Origin: Streptomyces griseofuscus
GTDB taxonomy: Bacteria > Actinomycetota > Actinomycetes > Streptomycetales > Streptomycetaceae
Assembly: GCF_014673495.1 (NCBI RefSeq)
Contig: NZ_CP051006.1
Span: 7,873,001 to 7,937,000, forward strand
DNA length: 64,000 bases
Direction: 5' to 3'
Position numbers and translations under genes: made by a program. Under the pieces are notes generated by a model. That model ran no database searches, was not told the DNA's origin, and saw nothing but the letters and a program-made list of their open reading frames with translations. Each line of letters begins with the position of its first letter. Within the stretch, counting starts at the first letter, position 1. Shown here piece after piece: positions 57,530 through 64,000 of the stretch.

Positions 57530-59214
57530 ACCGCGCCCTGCGCCTCGGCCTCCGCCAGCGCGATGTCCGGGTGGTGCAGGTCGAACGCCGGGGCCTCACT
57601 GCGGACCCGGGGCAGGGTCAGGAAGTTGTGGCGCGGCGGCGGGCAGGAGGTCGCCCACTCCAGCGAGCGGCCGTAGCCCCAGGGGTCGTCCACGCCGACC
57701 GGCACCCCGAACCGCGCCGTCTTCCAGACGTTGTAGAGGAACGGCAGCATCGACAGGCCCAGCAGGAACGAGCCGATCGAGGAGACCGTGTTCAGGGCGG
57801 TGAACCCGTCGGCGGCCAGATAGTCGGCGTAACGGCGGGGCATGCCCTCGGCGCCCAGCCAGTGCTGCACCAGGAACGTGGTGTGGAAGCCGATGAACAG
57901 CGTCCAGAAGGTGATCTTGCCGAGGCGTTCGTCCAGCATCTTGCCGGTGAACTTGGGCCACCAGAAGTGGAATCCGGCGAACATGGCGAACACGACCGTA
58001 CCGAAGACCACGTAGTGGAAGTGGGCCACCACGAAGTACGAGTCGGACACATGGAAGTCCATCGGCGGCGAGGCCAGGATGACACCGGTCAGACCGCCGA
58101 AGAGGAACGTGACGAGGAAGCCCGCCGACCAGAGCATCGGCGTCTCGAAGGACAGCGAGCCCTTCCACATGGTGCCGATCCAGTTGAAGAACTTCACGCC
58201 CGTCGGCACGGCGATCAGGAAGGTCATGAAGGAGAAGAAGGGAAGCAGCACACCGCCGGTGACGTACATGTGGTGCGCCCACACGGTCACGGACAGACCC
58301 GCGATGGAGATCGTCGCGGCGATCAGGCCCATGTAACCGAACATCGGCTTGCGGGAGAAGACCGGGATGATCTCGGAGACGATGCCGAAGAACGGCAGCG
58401 CGATGATGTACACCTCGGGATGGCCGAAGAACCAGAAGAGGTGCTGCCACAGCAGGGCGCCGCCATTGGCCGGGTCGAAGACATGGGCCCCGAACTTGCG
58501 GTCCGCCTCGACGGCGAACAGCGCGGCGGCCAGCACGGGGAAGGCCAGCAGGACCAGCACGGCGGTCAGCAGCACGTTCCACACGAAGATCGGCATACGG
58601 AACATCGTCATGCCCGGCGCGCGCATGCAGATGATCGTGGCGATGAAGTTGACCGAGCCGAGGATCGTCCCGAAGCCGGAGAAGGCCAGACCCATGAGCC
58701 ACAGGTCGGAGCCGACATTGGGCGAGAACACCTCGCTGTGCAGGGGCGCGTAGGAGAACCAGCCGAAGTCGGCCGCGCCGTCCGGAGTGAGGAAGCCGCC
58801 CACCGCGATGAGCGAGCCGAGCAGGTACAGCCAGTAGGCGAACATGTTCAGCCGCGGGAAGGCGACATCGGGGGCGCCGATCTGGAGCGGCATGATCCAG
58901 TTGGTGAATCCGGCGAACAGCGGTGTCGCGAACATCAGCAGCATCACGGTGCCGTGCATCGTGAACAGCTGGTTGAACTGCTCCTTGGAGACGATCTGGA
59001 GCCCCGGGCGGGCCAGCTCGGCGCGCATGATGAGCGCCATGAGGCCGCCGATCAGGAAGAACGCGAACGACGTCGCCAGATACAGCGTGCCGATCGTCTT
59101 GTGATCGGTGGTCGTCAGCCACTTCACCACGACATTGCCGGGCTGCTTGCGCCGTACCGGCACCTCGGTGTCGTAGGTGTCGGCCGGCCCCTTGGGCTCG
59201 TTCAGAATGCTCAC
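57526..59214 (-). CDS. ctaD: Cytochrome c oxidase subunit I, orphan copy
   Basis: 562 residues with twelve hydrophobic segments. Heme and copper ligands are visible: FTMHGTVMLLMF (heme a), WQHLFWFFGHPEVYIIALP (CuB His with the His-Tyr pair), VWAHHMYVTGG (two CuB His) and VVAHFHYVVFG (heme a and a3). It is a type A-like terminal oxidase core of the aa3 family. Subunits II and III, ctaB and the bc1 genes are absent here, so it must use subunits made elsewhere or is a second isoform. The coiled-coil gene follows. Confidence 0.95.
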   Translation of the reverse strand: MSILNEPKGPADTYDTEVPVRRKQPGNVVVKWLTTTDHKTIGTLYLATSFAFFLIGGLMALIMRAELARPGLQIVSKEQFNQLFTMHGTVMLLMFATPLFAGFTNWIMPLQIGAPDVAFPRLNMFAYWLYLLGSLIAVGGFLTPDGAADFGWFSYAPLHSEVFSPNVGSDLWLMGLAFSGFGTILGSVNFIATIICMRAPGMTMFRMPIFVWNVLLTAVLVLLAFPVLAAALFAVEADRKFGAHVFDPANGGALLWQHLFWFFGHPEVYIIALPFFGIVSEIIPVFSRKPMFGYMGLIAATISIAGLSVTVWAHHMYVTGGVLLPFFSFMTFLIAVPTGVKFFNWIGTMWKGSLSFETPMLWSAGFLVTFLFGGLTGVILASPPMDFHVSDSYFVVAHFHYVVFGTVVFAMFAGFHFWWPKFTGKMLDERLGKITFWTLFIGFHTTFLVQHWLGAEGMPRRYADYLAADGFTALNTVSSIGSFLLGLSMLPFLYNVWKTARFGVPVGVDDPWGYGRSLEWATSCPPPRHNFLTLPRVRSEAPAFDLHHPDIALAEAEAQGAV

Positions 59215-59283
59215 AGCTGGTACGCCTCCCGGCGCTCGCAGGTTCGCCGACGTCAGTCATCCGACATCCTTGCGGCACCACGT

Positions 59284-59308
59284 CGGCCGCCGGACCCCTC
59301 GGCGGCCG
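59284..59308 (-). terminator. 9-bp hairpin after the mannosyltransferase-like gene
   Basis: Arms CGGCCGCCG and CGGCGGCCG with a seven-base loop in the 191-base spacer between the mannosyltransferase-like stop and the ctaD start. It may be a terminator; a promoter for ctaD must follow on the same strand but none is clear. Confidence 0.45.
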
Positions 59309-59405
59309 GGACACGGCCGAACGGCTGACGCTCGCACCCGAACGGAGCATCCGGACACCCCGATCGGAGCAACGGTGCGGCGGGGCGGAGCGGCGGGCCG
59401 GGCGC

Positions 59406-60605
59406 TCAGGGGGAGTGGTTGGCGAAGGTCGCCAGATATGTGCCGTAGAGCAGCGAGAAGGCGGTGAGGTACCCGCACAGCCTGCGGGTGGCGTCGGGGT
59501 CGGTGCGCCACCGGTGGACCAGGGCCTGTGCCGCGGGGATGAGCAGCGGGAACGCCGGCAGCAGGAAGCGCGGCTTGGACTCGAAGGGGCCCGAGACCAG
59601 CACGACCGGCAGCAGCAGCGCGGCGGTGTACAGCAGCAGCGCCGGCGGGACGCGCTCCCGGCACAGCCGGACGAACAGATGGACGCCGACCGCCACGACC
59701 ACCAGCGCCACCGGGTAGATGACGCCGTCGGTGAGCGGCACCGTCGCGAGGAAGCGGAGGGTGCCGAGGCCCCCGTCGAAGCGTGACTCCCAGGCGCTCT
59801 GCACCTGGAAGTAGCCGCGCAGCAGGGCGCCCGTGCGATGCCCCACCAGCAGCAGGTACGCCGTCCAGCCGAGCGGGGCGGCCAGGGCTCCGGCCCACAG
59901 TCCGAGCGGCACACGCCCCCGGCGCCGTACGACCTCGAGGGCGGCCACGCCGAGGACGGCCGCGGCGGCGGCGTAGCCGTTCGGCCGGGTCAGGCCCGCG
60001 AGCGCGGCGAGCGCGCCGGCCGTGAGCCAGCGCTCGTCCAGCAGCGCGTACAGGCACCAGACGGCGAGCGCGATGAACAGGGGCTCGGTGTAGGCGAGGG
60101 TGAGCACGACGGAGTGCGGCAGCGCGGCCCACAGGGCGACCATCGCGGTGGCGACCGCGCGGCCGTACAACCGGTGCCCGATCGCGTAGACGCCGACGGC
60201 GGCCAGCGCCGTCGCGGTCCAGGCGATCAGCAGCGCCGCCACGCCCGGGGTCAGCAGGGAGATCTGGTCGAGGGCCCGGATGAGTCCCGGGTAGAGGGGG
60301 AAGAACGCCCAGTCGGTCTGCACCGCGCCGGAGTTGGTGATGTGCACCCGGGTGCCGTAGCCGTGCGTGGCGATGTGCAGGTACCAGACGGAGTCCCAGG
60401 AGTGGGCCAGGCCCTTGAGTATCGAACGGCCGGTGAGCAGGTTCACCACGACGACGAGGACCGCCCCCGCCAGCCGGACGCCGCCGAAGAGGACGAGCGC
60501 CCGCTGGACGCCGGGTGGCCAGGTCCGCCGCTCGCGCCCTTCCAGGGGCGGACCGGGCCGTTCGAGGGCGGAGGCAGCGCCGTGTTGCGGGGAGAACGTA
60601 CTCAC
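59406..60605 (-). CDS. Polytopic glycosyltransferase, mannosyltransferase-like
   Basis: 399 residues from a GTG. About ten hydrophobic segments. The first lumenal loop has AHSWDSVWYLHIATHGYGT, where the Trp-Asp-Ser-Val-Trp stretch resembles PIG-V-like mannosyltransferases, followed by WAFFPLYPGLIRAL and LAYTEPLFIALAVWCLYAL (Thr-Glu-Pro). GPFESKPRFLLPAFPLLIP is typical of actinobacterial polyprenyl-phosphate-mannose users. It would glycosylate an envelope lipid or protein outside the membrane. Confidence 0.85.
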   Translation of the reverse strand: MSTFSPQHGAASALERPGPPLEGRERRTWPPGVQRALVLFGGVRLAGAVLVVVVNLLTGRSILKGLAHSWDSVWYLHIATHGYGTRVHITNSGAVQTDWAFFPLYPGLIRALDQISLLTPGVAALLIAWTATALAAVGVYAIGHRLYGRAVATAMVALWAALPHSVVLTLAYTEPLFIALAVWCLYALLDERWLTAGALAALAGLTRPNGYAAAAAVLGVAALEVVRRRGRVPLGLWAGALAAPLGWTAYLLLVGHRTGALLRGYFQVQSAWESRFDGGLGTLRFLATVPLTDGVIYPVALVVVAVGVHLFVRLCRERVPPALLLYTAALLLPVVLVSGPFESKPRFLLPAFPLLIPAAQALVHRWRTDPDATRRLCGYLTAFSLLYGTYLATFANHSP

Positions 60606-60802
60606 CCCCTGACCTTGAGCGGAGCCGCACGTACGTGCAATGGGGCCACGCCGATCAAGCCACTTCTGTCTTGTTTTACCTGCTGGTCAGAGCGTCGTAC
60701 CGGGGAAAATACAAGACCGTACGCCCCTGTCGATCCCGGTTCGCGCGGGTCATCCTGGAAGGGCGGTTCCACCCGGGGCCGCGCCCCTCGGAAGGAGTTC
60801 CT

Positions 60803-61672
60803 GTGGACGGCTGGTACGTCGACGACCGCTGCACCAACTGCGATGTCGCCCGGCAGCTGGCGCCGGACCTGATCGACGAGGAGAACGGCACGTCCCGGAT
60901 CGTGCGGCAGCCCGGGACCGAGGAGGAGAACCGGCGCCTGCACGCGGCCGTCTTCGCCTGCCACACCCGCTCGATCCGCCCCACCACCGGACAGCCCGAC
61001 CAGACGCTCGACCCGTTCCCCCTGGCCCTGGACGACGGGGTGCTGCTGTGCGGCCACAACTCGCCGCGCACCGCGGCCGCCAACGCCTATCTGCTGCGCC
61101 GGCCCGACGGCACCCAGATGATGGTCGACACCCCGCGCTGGAGCCGCGCCCTCGCCGACCGTTACACGGCCCTCGGCCGGATCACGGACGTCCTGCTCAC
61201 CCATCGCGACCACGCCGCCCACGGCCGCCGCTGGGCCGATCACCTCGGCGCCCGGCTGTGGATCCATGAGGGCGACCTCGACGCCGCGCCCGACGCGGAC
61301 CAGGTGATCCGGGGCCTCGATCCGGTGGAGATCGGCGCGGGCGTCACCGTGCACCCGCTGCCCGGCCACACCCGGGGCAGCGTGCTCTACCTCGCGGACG
61401 ACCGGTACTGCTTCTCCGGCGACAGCTTCTACTGGTCCCGCTCGCTCGGCGATCTCGCCGTCGCGGACAGCGTGACCTGGTACTCCATCGAGGAGTTGGC
61501 CGCCTCCCTGGCGCGTACGGCGGACCGGCTGCGCTTCGAGTGGGTGCTGCCGGGCCACGGCGACCGCAGGCAGCTGCCCGCCGCCGAGATGTCCCGCAGG
61601 CTGCGCGCCCTGACCGAGCGCGCGCGGACGCTGCGCCCGCGTCCCGTCGACTTCGCGGCCGTACGGTGGTGA
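60803..61672 (+). CDS. MBL-fold metallo-hydrolase with N-terminal cysteine motif
   Basis: 289 residues from GTG 60803 with GAAGGAG six bases upstream. The start DDRCTNCDVARQLAPDLI resembles half of a ferredoxin-type cluster site (CxxC), with another Cys in AVFACHTRSI. The hydrolase part has LLTHRDHAAHGRRWADHLGA (HxxDH: His-Arg-Asp-His-Ala-Ala-His), LPGHTRGSVLYLADD, FSGDSFYWSR and LPGHGDR, the full set of metal ligands. The reaction is unknown. The DUF2267 gene follows by 31 bases. Confidence 0.88.
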   Translation: MDGWYVDDRCTNCDVARQLAPDLIDEENGTSRIVRQPGTEEENRRLHAAVFACHTRSIRPTTGQPDQTLDPFPLALDDGVLLCGHNSPRTAAANAYLLRRPDGTQMMVDTPRWSRALADRYTALGRITDVLLTHRDHAAHGRRWADHLGARLWIHEGDLDAAPDADQVIRGLDPVEIGAGVTVHPLPGHTRGSVLYLADDRYCFSGDSFYWSRSLGDLAVADSVTWYSIEELAASLARTADRLRFEWVLPGHGDRRQLPAAEMSRRLRALTERARTLRPRPVDFAAVRW

Positions 61673-61703
61673 GAGGAGCGGTGTTCGAGAGCGGGAGGTC
61701 ACC

Positions 61704-62090
61704 GTGCGACTGGCGGAGTTTCTGACCCGGGTCCAGGACCGCGGGGAGTACCGGAGCCAGGAGGAGGCCGAGCACGTCAGCGAGGCCGTGCTGTGGACGC
61801 TGGCCACCCGGATCACCCCGGAGGAGGCCGACGAGCTGGCGGCGCGGCTGCCCGCACCGCTGGACGAGGCCCTGCACCGGGACCGGGGCTGCGCCGAGTC
61901 CTTCGGCCGGGAGGAGTTCCTGCGGCGCGTGGCCCAGCAGACCGGCGCCCGGCCGCGCACGGCGGAGTGGGACGCGGGCGCGGTGCTCTCCACCGTCGCC
62001 GACTCGGTCTCGGGTGGCGAGCTGGACGGTCTGCTGGCCCGGTTGCCGGCCACCTACGCGGAGCTGTTCGGGAGGCCGGGGCCTGACTGA
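61704..62090 (+). CDS. DUF2267 domain protein
   Basis: 128 residues from a GTG (GGGAGG upstream). Two helical halves of the DUF2267 type: FLTRVQDRGEYRSQEEAEHV to LAARLPAPLDEALHRD, and FGREEFLRRVAQQTGA to LLARLPATYAELFG. These acidic helical proteins are common in actinobacterial stress clusters; the function is not known to me. It is probably cotranscribed with the MBL gene. Confidence 0.88.
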   Translation: MRLAEFLTRVQDRGEYRSQEEAEHVSEAVLWTLATRITPEEADELAARLPAPLDEALHRDRGCAESFGREEFLRRVAQQTGARPRTAEWDAGAVLSTVADSVSGGELDGLLARLPATYAELFGRPGPD

Positions 62091-62147
62091 GTCCAAGGCC
62101 GCATCGGGTCCGGGGCCGGGCTGAGTCCAAGGCCGCATCGAGTCCGA
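62087..62147. repeat. Imperfect 34-bp tandem repeat
   Basis: CTGAGTCCAAGGCCGCATCG starts at 62087 and again at 62121; a looser third copy follows near 62153. It begins in the stop codon of the DUF2267 gene. Confidence 0.65.
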
Positions 62148-62186
62148 GGTGGCTGACTTCGGGACCGCGTCGAGTCAGGGGCCGCC

Positions 62187-62876
62187 TCACTGCCCGTGCG
62201 TCTCCAGGTCCCGCTCCCGCTCCTCCTCTATGGCCCGCAGCCGTTCGTCGCACCACCGCCGGGCCGCGGCGGAGACCTGGGCCAGCGCGCGCGGGTCCTC
62301 GAAGAGATGGGTGGCGTCGGGTACGACATGCAGGGCGTGCGGGGCCCGCAGCCGCCGGGCCGCGTCCTGATTGAGCCGCAGGATCTCGTGGTCCCGACCG
62401 CCGACGACGAGCAGCACCGGTGCCTGGACCTGCTCGAGCGCGTCGCCCGCCAGATCGGGCCGCCCGTCCCGGGAGACCACGGCCAGGACGCGCTCGGGCC
62501 GCTCGGCGGCGGCCGTCAGCGCGGCGGCGGTACCGGTGCTCGCGCCGAACAGCACCACCGGCGTCCCCCGGGTGTCGGGCTGTTCCGCGAGCCAGTCGAT
62601 CGCCCCCACCAGCCGGTGCGCGAGGAGCGGGATGTCGAAGCGGTGGTCGGCGTTGCGCGCGTCGTGCCGCTCCTCCCGCTCGCTGAGCAGATCGAGCAGC
62701 AGCGTGCCGTACCCGGCCGTGCGCAGCTCGGCGGCCACGGTCCGGTTGCGGGTGCTGTGCCGGGAGCTGCCGTTGCCGTGCGCGAAGAGCACCACCGCAC
62801 GCGAGGGCGCCTGGACCACGAGGTCGCCGTGGAGCGCGGCGTCGTCCATGCGGACGAGAACCATCTCGGAGATCAT
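62187..62876 (-). CDS. Alpha/beta hydrolase, dienelactone-hydrolase-like
   Basis: 229 residues from ATG 62876 (AAGGG upstream; a TTG at 62885 is possible). VVLFAHGNGSSRHSTRNRTV is the oxyanion region, VVLFGASTGTAAALTAAAER the nucleophile elbow (GASTG, with Ser as nucleophile), PVLLVVGGRDHEILRLN the acid, and PDATHLFEDP the catalytic His. This type is common next to phosphoribosyltransferase or stress genes in Streptomyces. The substrate is unknown. Confidence 0.88.
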   Translation of the reverse strand: MISEMVLVRMDDAALHGDLVVQAPSRAVVLFAHGNGSSRHSTRNRTVAAELRTAGYGTLLLDLLSEREERHDARNADHRFDIPLLAHRLVGAIDWLAEQPDTRGTPVVLFGASTGTAAALTAAAERPERVLAVVSRDGRPDLAGDALEQVQAPVLLVVGGRDHEILRLNQDAARRLRAPHALHVVPDATHLFEDPRALAQVSAAARRWCDERLRAIEEERERDLETHGQ

Positions 62877-62999
62877 CGGCCTCAACCCTTCCCGGGGCGC
62901 CGTTCCCGCCGAGCGTTACGGCCCGGATGTCCCACCTCCCATGATGCCCACGGGACCCGGCCCCCGGCACCCGCAGGGCCGGGGCCCCGCCGATCACCG

Positions 63000-64000
63000 T
63001 CACCAGCCGGTCAGCAGCAGATGATTGAGGAGCAGCGCGAGCACCGCCTGGGCGGCGAGCCAGAGACGGGGGCGGGGGAGCAGCGCGCAGGCGGGCAACA
63101 GCCACAGCGCGAAGGGCAGCCAGATCCGCTCGGTCTCGGCCTTGCTCATGCCGGACAGGTCGGCCACCAGCAGGGCGAGCAGCGCGGCCGACACAAGGAG
63201 GGCGAGCCTGGCCCGGGAGCCGGTACGGCGGTGCAGGAGTACGGCGCCGGCGCGGCGCAGGCCCGCCGCCGTGGCCGGGCCGGTGATCAGCGCGGCGCAC
63301 GCGAGATCGGCCCACACCCAGTAGCCGTACGGGCGGATACCGCCCACGCCTTGGTAGTAGCGGATCGTCAGGAGTTGGTATCCGTGCCACCAGTTGAAAC
63401 CCGCGAGCGTGAACACCACAGGAAAGACGGCGAGTCCGGCAAGCAGGGGCAGCAACAGGAAGGGCCGGGCGCGTAGCTCGCGGCGGGCGAGGAAGAGCAC
63501 GGCGGCGCCGACGAGGGCGAAGAGCGTGAGGCCGTACGAGAGATAGCAGGTCAGTCCGAACAGCAGGCCCGAGCCGGCCGCCGCCCACGGGGAGGGGCGG
63601 GTCAGGGCGAGGGCGAGCAGGGCCACGGACCAGGCGGCGACCGCCGCGAAGTAGCCGTCGGCGGAGACGCCCTGCCACACCGCGGCCGGAGCCAGCACCG
63701 TGAACGGCGCCGCCCGCCGCGCGAGCGCCTCCCCGGCCAGGGCGCGCACCGCGATCAGCACCGCCACGCATCCGCTCGCGCCGACGACCACACAGAACAT
63801 CCCGGCCCAGCCGCCGCCCCGCAGCCCGATCCGGTCGAGCAGGACGAAGGTCAGCGTGGCCGCCGGGGGGTGCCCCGCGACATGGGCGGGCCACGGGGCC
63901 GGGGAGCCGCTGACGATGTGGTGGGTGAAGTCGCGCAGCGCGGCCGGGATGTCATGGAACCGGCCGATCACCCGGAGGTACTCCTCACGGGTGGTCAGCC
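63000..64000 (-). CDS. Polytopic membrane protein, glycosyltransferase-like, N-terminus cut by the window edge
   Basis: The frame is open to the right edge (codons for LTTREEYLRVIGRFHDIPAA continue upstream of the GTG at 63971), so the start is outside. The visible 333 residues hold eight or more hydrophobic helices, with the lumenal loop HHIVSGSPAPWPAHVAGHPP and FNWWHGYQLLTIRYYQGVGG, like actinobacterial GT-C transferases. The usual acidic catalytic loop should be in the missing part. Function is inferred from topology only. Confidence 0.7.
   Translation of the reverse strand, partial: LTTREEYLRVIGRFHDIPAALRDFTHHIVSGSPAPWPAHVAGHPPAATLTFVLLDRIGLRGGGWAGMFCVVVGASGCVAVLIAVRALAGEALARRAAPFTVLAPAAVWQGVSADGYFAAVAAWSVALLALALTRPSPWAAAGSGLLFGLTCYLSYGLTLFALVGAAVLFLARRELRARPFLLLPLLAGLAVFPVVFTLAGFNWWHGYQLLTIRYYQGVGGIRPYGYWVWADLACAALITGPATAAGLRRAGAVLLHRRTGSRARLALLVSAALLALLVADLSGMSKAETERIWLPFALWLLPACALLPRPRLWLAAQAVLALLLNHLLLTGW

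Noticed and set aside
1..64000. tRNA, rRNA, CRISPR arrays, prophage or integrative-element attachment sites
   Set aside because: No cloverleaf ends, spaced repeats, phage structural genes or integrases were found; the IS481 element is the only mobile DNA seen.

Overview
The window is chromosomal DNA from a high-GC actinomycete, almost certainly a Streptomyces. The reasons are a base composition above 70 % G+C, coding frames with G or C in nearly every third position, many GTG starts preceded by GGAGG-type ribosome sites, an ArpA/ScbR-like TetR regulator, TerD proteins, DUF2267 and a LAxTG sortase substrate. No rRNA, tRNA, CRISPR array or replication origin was seen. The genes at both edges are cut: a TetR regulator on the left and a polytopic membrane protein on the right.

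Layout. 1-3.9 kb: TetR fragment, AI-2E-type permease, a 49-residue membrane peptide, MgtC and a DUF1360 protein. 4.1-18.9 kb: a complete locus for an actinobacterial [NiFe]-hydrogenase (group 1h, once called group 5, the high-affinity type linked to atmospheric H2 oxidation). It consists of two convergent operons. The rightward one is hypX-protease-hypB-hypF-hypC-hypD-hypE. The leftward one is an uncharacterised 605-residue protein, the small and large subunits, a NifU-like protein, a DUF5947 protein, two tiny proteins and hypA. They meet at a perfect 29-bp hairpin. HypX would supply the CO ligand, HypE/F the cyanides, HypC/D the scaffold, HypA/B the nickel, and the protease the final cut of the large subunit. 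19.2-26.6 kb: envelope genes (a collagen-like membrane protein, a LAxTG-anchored protein, a beta-lactamase-like protein, and a permease pair with a His-rich linker).

26.7-40.6 kb: an island resembling the DevRS/OsdRK dormancy regulons. It holds four universal stress proteins, four CBS-domain proteins (three with BON domains), a DevR-like response regulator, a phosphoketolase, a DevS-like double-GAF kinase, an Rv1733c-like membrane protein, a cyclic-nucleotide-binding-fold protein and a small unknown protein. A 14-bp palindrome close to GGGCC-N4-GGCCC recurs in front of most of these units, and a related box lies before hypX. This suggests one oxygen/redox regulon joining hydrogen oxidation, stress proteins and the phosphoketolase bypass. 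Debris of an alcohol dehydrogenase and a PNPOx-family gene lies between the phosphoketolase and the kinase.

40.6-41.65 kb: a fresh-looking IS481-family element with CTAG target duplication. 41.7-64 kb: STAS and ADP-ribosylglycohydrolase genes, a BlaI/M56 pair with a palindromic operator shared with terD, a second TerD protein with a long tail, ArsR, an LCP cell-wall ligase, a class II glutamine amidotransferase with a SigB-type promoter, a lamin-tail secreted protein, a TIGR01777 epimerase, the ArpA/ScbR-like regulator, a methyltransferase, an MMPL transporter, DUF2993, an orphan cytochrome c oxidase subunit I, a mannosyltransferase-like membrane protein, an MBL-fold enzyme, DUF2267 and an alpha/beta hydrolase.
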